From assembly GCA_025782575.1 (NCBI GenBank), contig JALGYY010000017.1, positions 111,884-175,883 of the forward strand: DNA of 64,000 nt, in the 5' to 3' direction. Position 1 is the first letter of the stretch, and each line of letters opens with the position of its first letter. Origin of the DNA: a bacterium (GTDB lineage: Bacteria; Orphanbacterota; Orphanbacteria; Orphanbacterales; Orphanbacteraceae). The notes beneath the pieces were generated by a model, which saw only the letters and a program-made list of their open reading frames with translations, made no database searches and was not told the origin of the DNA. A program made the translations under genes and the position numbers. This document shows, in pieces, positions 33,290 to 42,683 of the stretch.

Positions 33290-35935
33290 CTATTTTCTGC
33301 GGGAGCGGCGCTTCTTACGCGCAGCTTTCTTTCGTGCGCCCCGCGCGGGAGGCGTGGCGTCTAGTTTCTTGAGCCGCTCCTGTACGCGGCTGAAAAGGCT
33401 CCCCCTCTCCCAGGCGCCGGTCGACGATTTTTTGCCCGCCCGGATACCGGTGAGAAGCTCGATCCCCTCTTCGATTCTCTTCACCCCGTAAATGTGAAAA
33501 CGGCCCTTCTTAACCGCATCCCGCACTTCCTGACTGAGCATCAGATCCTGTACGTTCGATTCAGGGATCAGCACACCCTGTTTCCCGGTGAGGCCCCTCT
33601 CTTTGCAGTGCATGAAGAACCCCTCGATCTTTTCGTTGGCTCCACCGATCGCCTGGATGTCCCCCTTCTGATTCACCGAGCCGGTAACAGCGAGATCCTG
33701 TCGGATCGGCACTTCGGCAATGGCGGAGAGTAAAGCGTAAAGTTCTGTTGATGAAGCGCTGTCGCCGTCGACCCCGCCGTAGGATTGCTCAAAACAGATA
33801 CTCGCAGTGAGAGAGAGGGCGATATTCTGAGTGAACTGCTCACGCAGGAAGCCGGAGAGAATGAGAACCCCTTTGTCATGGGTGGAACCGGAGAGATGGG
33901 ACTCTCTCTCGATGTTGATTATCCCCCCCTTGCCACGCGCCATGGATACAGTGATCCTCGACGGCATGCCGAACCGGTGCTGGCCGTAAGTAAGCACAGC
34001 CAGTCCGTTTACCTGGCCGATGCGTTCGCCCTCGGTGTCGATCAGCACGACGCCGTCCCTGATCCTGCTTCTCACTTTTCCTTCAATGAGATTCAGCCGT
34101 TCACGGCGATCCAGGATCGTGTGTTCCACCTCCTCACTGTCAACGACTTTGCGATCCCGCTTGACAGCCCAGAAGCTGGACTCCCTGACAATGTCGGCAA
34201 TCTCCCCGAAACGTGTCGTAATCCTCGACTTACGACCTGCCAGACGGATGCCGTAGGCCATGAGCCTTCCCACGGCCGCCGCACTGAACGGCAATGTCTC
34301 CTCCCTCTCCGTCATCTGCGCGACGAACCGGGAGTAGTACTCCACGGATTTCTTATCGACAGGCATTTCGTGATCGAAATCCGCTCGAACTTTAAATACT
34401 TTTCGGAACTCCTCGTCATGATGATCGAGTAGAAAATAGAGTTGAGGCGTACCGATCAGGATCAGGGTCACCTCAATCAGTATGGGCTCCGGTTTCAGAC
34501 TAGCCGTTGAAACCTGCAGCAATCCCTCAATCCCCTGGATTACCAGTTCCTTGTGCACGAGAATGCGCTTCAGCGTGCGCCAGACGCCCGGCTCCGAGAG
34601 TGCGTCCTGCGCGTTCAGCACCAGATACCCGCCGTCAGCACGTAAAAGCGCGCCGGCCGTGATCCTGGTGAAATCAGTAAAGGTGTTTCCGGCGCGGTTC
34701 ATGCGGCGCTCAATCGTTCCGAACACATTGTTGAATGTCGGATTCGTTTCGAGGACGATCGGACACTGTTTCGTCCCGCCGTTGTCCATTACGAGATTGA
34801 CACGGAATGGCAGATACGGATCGGCCATATCCGCACCATGAGCCGCCCGCGGATCATGCTCGTCACCATCTTCGAAAGCGGCACGGATCTCACCGATGTG
34901 GTCGAGAACATACTCCCGATAATCATTCAGGTATTGAATGATCTTCGGGTATTGTTCGTAGTCATCCTGCAGGTCTTCGATCGCGCCACCGATCAGAAAT
35001 GTCACGATCTCCCGATCGAGTGCCTCGAGCCGCTCCACCATCGTTTCGTTCAGACGGCGGGACTCCTTCATCACCGCCCGGAGCTTCTGCCGAAAGGCGC
35101 CGCAGGTCTTTTCCAACTCCTTGAGATCCAGATCTTCCTCGGGTTCCAGCTCGCCCATTTCGATCAGCATCGAGAGCTGTTCGATCGGATAGGCATTCTC
35201 CCCTACAGGAATCATGATTTCCGGACGGACGACCGACCCCATCTTGACTTGAGTAAGAACGAGCCCAGCTGTTTTGAGTTCCATTTCCAGGCCGGTAAAC
35301 ATTTCCTTCTGTTGATCAAGGAACTGCTTGGCCAGGGCTTCTTTCTGGTCGAGGATGCCTTCCCCCTGGAGCGTATGAGGGAGCTCATGGCTGATGAGAT
35401 TGAGCAGCCGTCCCATCTTCGTCGTGAACACGGCGCCCATGGAAGCGGGAAGAGTAATCAGGATCGGCTCGTTCGGCGTATGGTAGTTATAGACGTATAG
35501 AAAATCGCGCAGCGCCGGGCAATTGGGGCGAATTTGATCCAGCAGCCGCTTGACGGTAGACATCTTTCCAGTGCCCGACATGCCGCTTACGTAGATATTG
35601 TAGCCGGATGCTCCCAGTTCCACACCGAGGCGAAGTGCCCGGAGCGCACGATCCTGGCCCACGATGTCATTCAACGCCGAGAGTTCGGAAGTGTTCTTGA
35701 AATTGAACTTCCCGGGATTCATGGCATGAGTAAGAGCCGATGGGGTAAGCCCCTTGATCGCTTTGGCTTTTCTGAGGGCCGGGGAGCGGCGGCTCTTCTT
35801 CTTCGCGATCTTTCGGGTGGTCTTCTTCGTCGTCTTCCCGGTCAACCTGCGAGTCGTTTTCTTCCGGACGATCTTTCGAGCGACCTTTTTCTTTGTCTTG
35901 GCTTTCTTCCCGGTCTTCTTCTTTCTCGTGGCCAT
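33290..35935 (-). CDS. Lon-like ATP-dependent protease (S16, AAA_32 type) with basic tails
   Basis: An 881-residue protein. The first ~60 residues are almost only Lys/Arg/Thr/Ala (KKKTGKKAKTKKKVARK and more), a histone-H1-like tail, and the last 16 residues are again basic (ARKKAARKKRRSRRK). In between are the ATPase (GMSGTGKMS Walker A at about 118-126, long helical insert 190-350 with acidic ends) and the Lon protease domain with the Ser-Lys dyad Ser726 (DGDSASS) and Lys769 (ANEKIEG), exactly 43 residues apart as in Lon. This is the LonB-like/YcbZ-like group with an N-terminal insertion, not canonical Lon. The tails suggest DNA or ribosome binding. Confidence 0.88.
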   Translation of the reverse strand: MATRKKKTGKKAKTKKKVARKIVRKKTTRRLTGKTTKKTTRKIAKKKSRRSPALRKAKAIKGLTPSALTHAMNPGKFNFKNTSELSALNDIVGQDRALRALRLGVELGASGYNIYVSGMSGTGKMSTVKRLLDQIRPNCPALRDFLYVYNYHTPNEPILITLPASMGAVFTTKMGRLLNLISHELPHTLQGEGILDQKEALAKQFLDQQKEMFTGLEMELKTAGLVLTQVKMGSVVRPEIMIPVGENAYPIEQLSMLIEMGELEPEEDLDLKELEKTCGAFRQKLRAVMKESRRLNETMVERLEALDREIVTFLIGGAIEDLQDDYEQYPKIIQYLNDYREYVLDHIGEIRAAFEDGDEHDPRAAHGADMADPYLPFRVNLVMDNGGTKQCPIVLETNPTFNNVFGTIERRMNRAGNTFTDFTRITAGALLRADGGYLVLNAQDALSEPGVWRTLKRILVHKELVIQGIEGLLQVSTASLKPEPILIEVTLILIGTPQLYFLLDHHDEEFRKVFKVRADFDHEMPVDKKSVEYYSRFVAQMTEREETLPFSAAAVGRLMAYGIRLAGRKSRITTRFGEIADIVRESSFWAVKRDRKVVDSEEVEHTILDRRERLNLIEGKVRSRIRDGVVLIDTEGERIGQVNGLAVLTYGQHRFGMPSRITVSMARGKGGIINIERESHLSGSTHDKGVLILSGFLREQFTQNIALSLTASICFEQSYGGVDGDSASSTELYALLSAIAEVPIRQDLAVTGSVNQKGDIQAIGGANEKIEGFFMHCKERGLTGKQGVLIPESNVQDLMLSQEVRDAVKKGRFHIYGVKRIEEGIELLTGIRAGKKSSTGAWERGSLFSRVQERLKKLDATPPARGARKKAARKKRRSRRK

Positions 35936-36082
35936 TGATTACCCTCTTGTGCTTAAGGACCGGCATGGCGGTGATCTATAATTGAGCGTCATCATACACC
36001 CCACTCCCAGGGGGGTACAACTCATTCCGGAGCCGTACTTAATCTATAAACCATAAAGAATATCCCGTCCGTACCGACGTGT

Positions 36083-36111
36083 TTGACCAGTACCCGTCAA
36101 TCGGTTATCGT
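36083..36111 (+). promoter_or_regulatory. Promoter for the Yip1-like/spermidine-synthase-like operon
   Basis: TTGACC (36083-36088), a 17-bp spacer, TATCGT (36106-36111). The -35 matches consensus at five of six positions. An AAGGAGGT ribosome binding site follows before the gene start. The AT-rich stretch 36040-36065 on the same side has no obvious second promoter. Confidence 0.55.
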
Positions 36112-36153
36112 TCCCGGGAGCATTGCCATGCGCAAAACTAAGGAGGTATGCCG

Positions 36154-36696
36154 ATGTCCTCGCTCCAGGATCGAATGATTCGCGCCGCCAAACTCGATGT
36201 TTCCCTCTACGAGGAGGTCGAGGCGGACACCGGGGCTACATCTCAAGCCCTCAAGGTAGTACTGCTCTCGAGTGTAGCCGCCGGGATCGGCAGCCTGTTC
36301 TACGTCGGATTTTCCGGACTCGTGTTCAGTGTACTCGCCGCCGTCATCGGCTGGTTCCTCTGGGCGCTCACGACGTATTTCGTCGGTACCAGGCTCCTCC
36401 CCGAACCTCAGACAAAGGCCGACCTCGGAGAACTTCTTCGAACGACCGGATTCGCCCAGGCCCCCGGGATAATCCGGGTTGCCGGCATAGTGCCGTTCTT
36501 TGGAATGCTCGTAAATCTCGTCGCTTTCGTCTGGATGCTGGTCGCCATGGTGATCGCAGTCCGGCAGGCTCTCGACTACTCGAGTACGGGGAGGGCGGTA
36601 GCAGTCTGCGTCATCGGTGCGATCGCCTATATCATGGTAACCACTCTGGTCCTCGCCGTGCCAGCCATGCTCGGCCTGGTTGCTCTCGGCTCCTGA
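36154..36696 (+). CDS. Yip1-family integral membrane protein
   Basis: A 180-residue protein starting at ATG 36154, seven bases after AAGGAGGT (an earlier ATG at 36148 is too close to it). After a soluble N-terminus (about 1-35), five hydrophobic helices follow: VVLLSSVAAGIGSLFYVG, VFSVLAAVIGWFLWALTTYFVG, IIRVAGIVPFFGMLVNLVAFVWMLVAMVIAV and VAVCVIGAIAYIMVTTLVLAVPAMLGLV. The pattern and LRTTGFAQAPG-type loop are those of the bacterial Yip1/YesK-like family (PF04893). Its role in bacteria is not known. It overlaps no gene but is 28 nt before the next one, so an operon is likely. Confidence 0.72.
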   Translation: MSSLQDRMIRAAKLDVSLYEEVEADTGATSQALKVVLLSSVAAGIGSLFYVGFSGLVFSVLAAVIGWFLWALTTYFVGTRLLPEPQTKADLGELLRTTGFAQAPGIIRVAGIVPFFGMLVNLVAFVWMLVAMVIAVRQALDYSSTGRAVAVCVIGAIAYIMVTTLVLAVPAMLGLVALGS

Positions 36697-36724
36697 ACGA
36701 TCGATCAGTCCGGAGGAATCGGCC

Positions 36725-39622
36725 ATGAGGATTGATCCGAAGCCGGCGATCCTCACTTTCTTTCTCTTCTCAGGCGCGACCGGTCTGGTCTATGAAGTCG
36801 CCTGGGTACGAATGCTGTCGCTGGTGTTCGGCGTCGCCTCTTTCGCCGTAGCCACGGTGCTGGCGGCATTCATGGGTGGACTGGCGATCGGCGCTTTCCT
36901 ATTTGGAAAAATCGCCGACAGGCGACGGAACCCCCTGGCGATCTATGGTCTTCTGGAAATCGCCATCGGTGCGTATGCGCTCGCCGTCCCCTCGATCTTC
37001 TCCCATCTCCCCGCACTCCAGAACGCCTTATATCACTCGGCGTTCGGAGTCGAGAACCCTGCATTGTTCGCGCTCGCCCGGTTCCTGATCTGCGGAGCGG
37101 TATTGATCCCTCCCACTCTACTCATGGGGGGAACACTCCCCCTGCTCGTCCGCTGGTGGACGTCCGATACCGGCAGTGACCGGGGAGATTCCCGCATCGC
37201 GACTCTTTATGGACTGAATACGATCGGCGCCGTCGCCGGAACTGTGGCTGCCGGATTCATACTGCTCCCCTCTCTCGGGCTCCAGGCGACTATTCAGCTG
37301 ACAGCGGGCGTCAATTTTCTGATCGGATTCGGGATTCTTATCGTCTCTCCATACGCCCCCCTCCCACCCATTATTTCCAGCGGGACGGGGGGAGACCACC
37401 CGGTAACGCTCCCCCCGGTGGCGCCCGGCGTGAGGCGCCTCGTCCTGATCGTCTCCGCACTCTCAGGCCTCATCGCCCTCGGTAGCGAGATCTACTGGAC
37501 CAGGATTCTCGTACTCATCATCGGACCGTCCGCATACGCATTCACGACCATGCTCGCCACGTTTCTCGCCGGCATCGCCCTCGGGAGCCTCGCGGTTAAA
37601 CCGCTGTTGAAGAGAGCGGGAGATAAGCTGCTCCTCCTCGGCTCTCTTCAACTTGCCGTTTCGCTCTTTACTCTTTCCGCCATGCTTCTTTTTACACGAT
37701 TTCCGGGCTGGTTTGTCCGCCTGAGCGCCTGGGCGGATTACGGGGAATCATCCTTCTTTCTCGTGCCCATTCCTCTCATCTTTCTGACCATTCTGCCCCC
37801 CACTCTCGCCATGGGCGCCGCGTTTCCGGTGGCGGCCCATCTGGTAAAAAGACCGGGCGAGAGCCGGGCCCGCTCAGTAGGAATACTTTATACAGTTAAT
37901 ACACTGGGGGGAATTGCAGGCTCTTATCTGACCGGTTTCTTTCTACTGCCGGCGCTCGGCACTCGATCGGGGATGACACTGCTCGTCGCTTCGAGTGCGC
38001 TTCTCGGAATCGGTCTGCTGGTTGCTGCCAGGCCGGGCCGGGCCAGGTTACGAACCTGGGTAACGGCAGCGGCCCTCTTTTTTCTTCTTGGAGGCGCCAA
38101 GGTTGTGACAGGCACGACGATCTGGGATGAGAACCTGATGACCATGGGACCGTTCCAGCGATCGATAAGAGACAGGGGACAAAAGGGCGAACGATTAGAG
38201 GATTTCTTTCAGCCTCAAAATATCGTTTATTATGCTGAGGGGTTGAATGCCACCATCACTGTTCGCGAAACAAACGGTACGTTTACCGTACAGACTAACG
38301 GCAAGACCGACGCCTCGTCGGGAGGGGATATGAGGACCCAGGTCCTCCTCGGCCAGCTCCCGGCGCTCTTTCATCCGGCCCCTGAAAAAGGCCTGGTGAT
38401 CGGGCTGGCGAGCGGGATATCCGCAGCCCACGTGATCTGGCAGGGAGCCGAGTCGCTCGTCGCCGTCGAACTCGAACCGGCAATGCTCGAAGCCTGCCGT
38501 TTCTTCTCACCCTGGAACGGCAACTTACTGGACCGTTCCACCGTGGACATACGTATTGAGGATGGGCGGAATTACTTGCTCGCAACCGACGATCATTTCG
38601 ACGTGATCGTATCCGAACCATCCAACCCATGGATTTCCGGTGTGAATAATCTCTTTACTCGCGAAGCGTTTCTATTGATTCGTAAGAGTCTTCGTCCGGG
38701 GGGAATCGTGGCGCAGTGGTTCCATTACTACAGCATGGGTGAGGAAGATCTGCTGTCACTGCTCCGTACGTTTTCGGATGTCTTCCCCTACGTCGATGTA
38801 TTTCTCTCGTCACCCGGCGATCTCGTTCTCCTCGGGAGTGAATCCCCCATTCTGTTCGACATCACAAGACTCGCGATCCGCATGGAGGAAAAGAATTCTG
38901 CCGCCGCATTCCGGACGGTAGGCATACAGTCCCCCCTCGACCTTCTCAGTCTCTATCTATTTTCCATCAACGATGAAACGAGAACCGGTGTGCGGGAGAA
39001 GTTGGCCTCTTATCCTATGAATACAGATGACAACATGCTGCTCGAATTCTCCGCGCCCCGACATCTCTATGACCGGGAGAGTGAAAAAAACCGGGATGTT
39101 CTCGCCCGGTTCCAGGAGCGATCGAAAGTCCATATCGCAACAAGCGGGAATTATCTCGGCCTCGCGGAAGGATCCGTCCGCGCCTGGGATCTTCCCGGCG
39201 CACTCGAGGAGCTTCGCCTTGAAAGCGAATCGGCCGAGCCTGACTGGGCGGGCATTCACAATCTTCGTGCCCGCATCCTTCTTCTCAGGGCCGGTCGTGA
39301 ACAGAAAGCGGAGTTCGTATCCCTGGCGATCGAGGAAGTGGAATCAGCCCTTGCCGTGGATTCCCTCTCTTCCACCGCCCATTTGCTGCTCGGTTCGGCC
39401 TGGTTGCAGAAACGCGAACCGGCGCGAGCCGCCGACCGGTTCAGCCGTGCCCTGGAACTCGGGGAGGATCCGGCTCTTGTTCTTTCGTTTCTGGGAACCG
39501 CAAGAGAGATGGAAGGGCGGGCGGGCGACGCGATCGAAGCCTATCGCCGGGCACTGGAACTCGACCCGGCCAATCCGGTTGCACGGCAGGGGCTTGCGCG
39601 GCTCGTTCAGGCCGAAAGGTAG
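36725..39622 (+). CDS. Membrane-fused spermidine-synthase-like protein with C-terminal TPRs
   Basis: A 965-residue protein starting at ATG 36725 after GGAGG. Residues 5-460 hold about 12-14 transmembrane helices with MFS-like loops (FLFSGATGLVYEVAWVRMLSLVFG is the family opening). Residues 500-760 form a Rossmann SpeE-like domain: VIGLASGISAAHVIW, VAVELEPAMLEACR, IRIEDGRNYLLATDDHFDVIVSEPSNPWISGVNNLFTREAFLLIRKSLRPGG. The last ~200 residues carry TPR-like helices ending DAIEAYRRALELDPANPVARQGL. Such fusions are widespread but their product is unproven; amino-propyl transfer on a membrane substrate is a guess. The Asp pair of true spermidine synthase is altered (SEPSNPW). Confidence 0.85.
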   Translation: MRIDPKPAILTFFLFSGATGLVYEVAWVRMLSLVFGVASFAVATVLAAFMGGLAIGAFLFGKIADRRRNPLAIYGLLEIAIGAYALAVPSIFSHLPALQNALYHSAFGVENPALFALARFLICGAVLIPPTLLMGGTLPLLVRWWTSDTGSDRGDSRIATLYGLNTIGAVAGTVAAGFILLPSLGLQATIQLTAGVNFLIGFGILIVSPYAPLPPIISSGTGGDHPVTLPPVAPGVRRLVLIVSALSGLIALGSEIYWTRILVLIIGPSAYAFTTMLATFLAGIALGSLAVKPLLKRAGDKLLLLGSLQLAVSLFTLSAMLLFTRFPGWFVRLSAWADYGESSFFLVPIPLIFLTILPPTLAMGAAFPVAAHLVKRPGESRARSVGILYTVNTLGGIAGSYLTGFFLLPALGTRSGMTLLVASSALLGIGLLVAARPGRARLRTWVTAAALFFLLGGAKVVTGTTIWDENLMTMGPFQRSIRDRGQKGERLEDFFQPQNIVYYAEGLNATITVRETNGTFTVQTNGKTDASSGGDMRTQVLLGQLPALFHPAPEKGLVIGLASGISAAHVIWQGAESLVAVELEPAMLEACRFFSPWNGNLLDRSTVDIRIEDGRNYLLATDDHFDVIVSEPSNPWISGVNNLFTREAFLLIRKSLRPGGIVAQWFHYYSMGEEDLLSLLRTFSDVFPYVDVFLSSPGDLVLLGSESPILFDITRLAIRMEEKNSAAAFRTVGIQSPLDLLSLYLFSINDETRTGVREKLASYPMNTDDNMLLEFSAPRHLYDRESEKNRDVLARFQERSKVHIATSGNYLGLAEGSVRAWDLPGALEELRLESESAEPDWAGIHNLRARILLLRAGREQKAEFVSLAIEEVESALAVDSLSSTAHLLLGSAWLQKREPARAADRFSRALELGEDPALVLSFLGTAREMEGRAGDAIEAYRRALELDPANPVARQGLARLVQAER

Positions 39623-39633
39623 CCGGATAATCT

Positions 39634-40236
39634 CTACGACCGGCGAGCGAGAATGCTGGCCACCCCCTTCCGGGTTCCGGTCGGACCCTCACAGATAGTC
39701 GCCTCCCGATAATCAATGATCGTCAGGGCCGAAAACGCATCCGGAAGTTCATTCGTTTCGAGAAGATAGCGAGGCGATTTCTCCAGACCGAGTGCGCGCA
39801 CATGATCGACATGAAACGTCTCGAAGGCGAGAATGCCGCCCGGAGAGAGGGCCTTTTCCATCGAAGGAAAGAGTGATCTCTCGAGATAGTTGAAGCAGAT
39901 CACCAGATCGTAGGACCCTTCCGGAATGTTGTAATCGGTCAGATCGACACGCCGGGGGGTAACAGGAAGACTGCGCCTGGCTGCGATCTCGGCGATCCAG
40001 GCGACTGCGCGGTCGGAAACATCAATCGCATCGACGTTGAATCCGATATCGGCGAGATAGAAAGAGTTCCGTCCGTTTCCCGCCGCGAGATCGAGCGCCC
40101 GCCCCCCTTTCAGCTCACGAAGAACTTCCTCATGTTCGAGAAGCCAACCGGAAGGCTCCTCCCCGAACGAGTCACACCCCCTTTGATCGAACTTTTGATT
40201 CCATCTGTCTCTGTCGGAACGTTTCTCTTTCGCCAT
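39634..40236 (-). CDS. Class I SAM-dependent methyltransferase (TehB/UbiE-like)
   Basis: A 200-residue protein starting at ATG 40236 behind GGAAGG. The SAM-binding motif is RALDLAAGNGRNSFYLAD, the acidic loop DAIDVSDRAVAWIAEI follows, then RVDLTDYNIPEGSYDLVICFNYLERSLF and the post-IV region SPGGILAFETF. The layout is that of TehB-like small-molecule methyltransferases. A tellurite role cannot be inferred. It overlaps no gene and converges with the spermidine-synthase-like gene. Confidence 0.82.
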   Translation of the reverse strand: MAKEKRSDRDRWNQKFDQRGCDSFGEEPSGWLLEHEEVLRELKGGRALDLAAGNGRNSFYLADIGFNVDAIDVSDRAVAWIAEIAARRSLPVTPRRVDLTDYNIPEGSYDLVICFNYLERSLFPSMEKALSPGGILAFETFHVDHVRALGLEKSPRYLLETNELPDAFSALTIIDYREATICEGPTGTRKGVASILARRS

Positions 40237-40333
40237 ATCGCCTTCCGCTCCACCCGGGGTGACTTGACTTCCCTTAAGCGCCTCCCGATACTCGGCTCAT
40301 CGATCGGCCCCTCTAGATTAAGGATACGTCTTC

Positions 40334-42103
40334 ATGAATCGAATTCCCATCCCCCTTCGGGGTACCGCCTGTTATTTGCTTATTACTTTTCTCGGTCTCT
40401 CGTTCTTTCCTGCTTCAAAGGCGGCGGGGAGTGGCGACGATGAGGATACGGTCTGGCGGGGCGGGGTGGTCGCGGCCGACCATGAACTCGCGTCGCTCGC
40501 AGGCGAACGAATGCTCGAGCTGGGCGGGAACGCAGTAGATGCCGCCGTAGCGACCGGATTCTGTCTCTCTGTTGTCAGACCCTATTCGTCCGGTCTCGGT
40601 GGTGGAGGATTCATGGTCCTTTATGTGAAAGATCCTGAGAGCGGTACGGCACGATCGATTGCGATCGACTTTAGAGAAACCGCCCCGGCCGCCGTCGGTC
40701 CTGATTACTTCGAGAAACTGGACGCTGATTCGATCGCCACGCGCTACTCGGGAGACGCGGTCGGAGTTCCCGGCATGGTCGCCGGGTTGCTCCACGCTCT
40801 TGATCACTACGGCACCCTCGATCGAGCAACGGTTCTCCAGCCGGCGATTGATGCCGCCACCGACGGATTCCTGGCGGACGCTCACTATGTTCAAGCTGCC
40901 GGGAAGGTGGCCGACTGGATTGAGCGCGCATCGTTCGACAAGAAGAAGAACCGGTTTCTGTATCGCACTTTTCTGGCGAAAGGCGGGGTAGCGGAGGGGG
41001 ACCGGATCAAAAACCCGGAGCAGGCGGAGGCTCTCATGCTCATCCGGGACGGGGGGGCACGTGGATTCTATGAAGGGCCGCTGGCCGAAGGGATCGCACG
41101 AACTGTTCAAGGTGCCGGCGGGTCAATGACCGTAGACGATCTCCGATCATATGAAGTCGACATTTCCAATCCGTTGATCGGTACGTTTCGGGAACGCTCC
41201 GTGATCACAATGCCGCCACCATCGAGCGGCGGGATCGCGATTCAGCAGATACTGGGAATGCTGGAACACCGTGAGGTCGATCCGGCCACCCTCGATCCGA
41301 TGAGCTCCGCTTACGTCCATACAGTGGTAGAGGCGATGAAGCATGCATTTGCCGACCGCGCGGAGTGGCTGGGAGACGACCGATTCGTCGACGTTCCGAT
41401 CGAGAGGCTCCTCCGCGAAGATTATCTCCGGGAAAAAGCGATCATGTTCAATCCCCGGCGAACCGCTCTGCAGGAAGACTACGGGAGCCGGGAAGCACCG
41501 GCCGATGATCATGGAACGAGCCACTATTCCGTGGTTGACGGCAATGGGAATGCGGTCGCCTGCTCGGAAACGATCAACCTCAACTTCGGCTCCCGGCTGG
41601 TAGTCGACGGGTTCGGATTCTGCCTGAACAATGAAATGGACGACTTCCTGACGAGGCGGGGTACTGTAAACGCCTTCGGTCTTCAACAGTCGGAACGGAA
41701 CCTGCCCGAACCGGGAAAACGCCCTCTCTCCAGCATGTCCCCGACAATCATACTGAACCGCGGGGAAGTGGAAGTCGTGGCCGGCGGTTCCGGCGGCCCG
41801 CGAATCATCAGCAGCACATTGCAGGCCATTCTTAACGTACTTCTCTTTGACATGAGCGCTGAAGAGGCGGTCGAAGCACCCCGGTTCCATCATCAATGGT
41901 CACCGGACAAGCTGTATCTGGAGCGGGGTCTTCGAGGGCAGGATGTGGCTCAAGGACTCTTCGGGAAGGGCCACACACCGAAACCGCGGGAGCAGATCGG
42001 CGTGGTTCAACTGATCAGGAAGAAAGCGGATGGTTATCAGGCGGCGAGTGACCCCCGAAAGGGGGGCGTTCCCCACGGCCTTGATCCGGCGCCAAGCGAC
42101 TGA
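40334..42103 (+). CDS. ggt: Gamma-glutamyltransferase, periplasmic
   Basis: A 589-residue precursor with a signal peptide (YLLITFLGLSFFPASKA). The Ntn-hydrolase signatures are there: VVAADHELASLAGERMLELGGNAVDAAVATGF, SSGLGGGGFMV, and the autoprocessing nucleophile Thr395 in HGTSHYSVVDGNGNAV, which becomes the N-terminus of the small subunit after self-cleavage. FGSRLVVDGFGFCLNNEMDDF and PLSSMSPTIIL complete the substrate region. It hydrolyses gamma-glutamyl bonds of glutathione and related compounds, releasing Glu for the amino-acid uptake systems nearby. The -10 region is weak; an AAGG site precedes the ATG. Confidence 0.93.
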   Translation: MNRIPIPLRGTACYLLITFLGLSFFPASKAAGSGDDEDTVWRGGVVAADHELASLAGERMLELGGNAVDAAVATGFCLSVVRPYSSGLGGGGFMVLYVKDPESGTARSIAIDFRETAPAAVGPDYFEKLDADSIATRYSGDAVGVPGMVAGLLHALDHYGTLDRATVLQPAIDAATDGFLADAHYVQAAGKVADWIERASFDKKKNRFLYRTFLAKGGVAEGDRIKNPEQAEALMLIRDGGARGFYEGPLAEGIARTVQGAGGSMTVDDLRSYEVDISNPLIGTFRERSVITMPPPSSGGIAIQQILGMLEHREVDPATLDPMSSAYVHTVVEAMKHAFADRAEWLGDDRFVDVPIERLLREDYLREKAIMFNPRRTALQEDYGSREAPADDHGTSHYSVVDGNGNAVACSETINLNFGSRLVVDGFGFCLNNEMDDFLTRRGTVNAFGLQQSERNLPEPGKRPLSSMSPTIILNRGEVEVVAGGSGGPRIISSTLQAILNVLLFDMSAEEAVEAPRFHHQWSPDKLYLERGLRGQDVAQGLFGKGHTPKPREQIGVVQLIRKKADGYQAASDPRKGGVPHGLDPAPSD

Positions 42104-42683
42104 CAACAGGCACTTCCTCTACGTTCAGGCAGCACCTCTGCCCCGGCTGACGCTGGTGCCCCTCCTCGCAAGTCGACTCTCCTCCCGAATTCTCCCGCGA
42201 GGAGGGTCGATCGGCGTGTGGAGAGGCACAGGTAGGTGGCGAACTGTTAACGGAGAAGGGCATTGGTCGCCTCGGTCAATCACCCACAAATCAGTTCCTG
42301 ATCTGTGGCGAGAATTTCTGCTTGATCATGGCTATACCCCTGGATCGTTTAGTCCGGCGCGATGGGGTTATGGTCAGAATATACACTGTTTTTCTGACTT
42401 CGACGGGGCGTCAAGATGGCGCAAAATGGCCTCAGGGAGCGATCAGAGGGTCAGAAATGAAATATTTTCAGACGAAGAGCCGGGGAGAGGGTCCTCCGGT
42501 TATTCTCGCAAGGCGCTTGTGGGCCAAGCGATTCACGCCTCAAAAAGGTGTCACATGGGCACCCCTCTCAGCACGCGATAAGGCTGTTCAGTGAGTTCGA
42601 CCTGTCAAGTAGGGCAGAGCGGCCCGTGATCGAGCTCCCCGGAGGAGCGTATGCAGCGTGAGTGGTCCGAATACTCGGCCGGG
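42104..42683. other. Intergenic region of 580 bp without a supported gene
   Basis: Both flanking genes converge here. It holds a 9-bp inverted repeat CCTCCTCGC/GCGAGGAGG (42161-42205, loop 27 nt), a GTCAG/CTGAC pair around 42373-42398 and an AT-rich TGAAA-TAT-TTTCA palindrome near 42460. An open frame of 90 residues (42322-42594) has no ribosome binding site, no domain and composition unlike neighbours. I see no tRNA or known RNA motif. It may be a decayed gene. Confidence 0.5.
42161..42205. terminator. Inverted repeat downstream of ggt, possible terminator
   Basis: CCTCCTCGC pairs perfectly with GCGAGGAGG over a 27-nt loop, 58 nt after the ggt stop. No T tract follows, so a Rho-independent role is unsure; it may also protect the transcript 3' end. 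Confidence 0.35.

Noticed and set aside
33290..35935. Lys/Arg-rich ends of the Lon-like protein as frameshift artefacts
   Set aside because: Both tails are in frame with the conserved domains, the start has GAGGG upstream and the stop is normal, so they belong to the protein.
42322..42594. 90-codon open frame in the ggt-gltA gap
   Set aside because: No ribosome binding site, no signal peptide or domain, unlike the neighbouring codon usage; probably decayed or non-coding.
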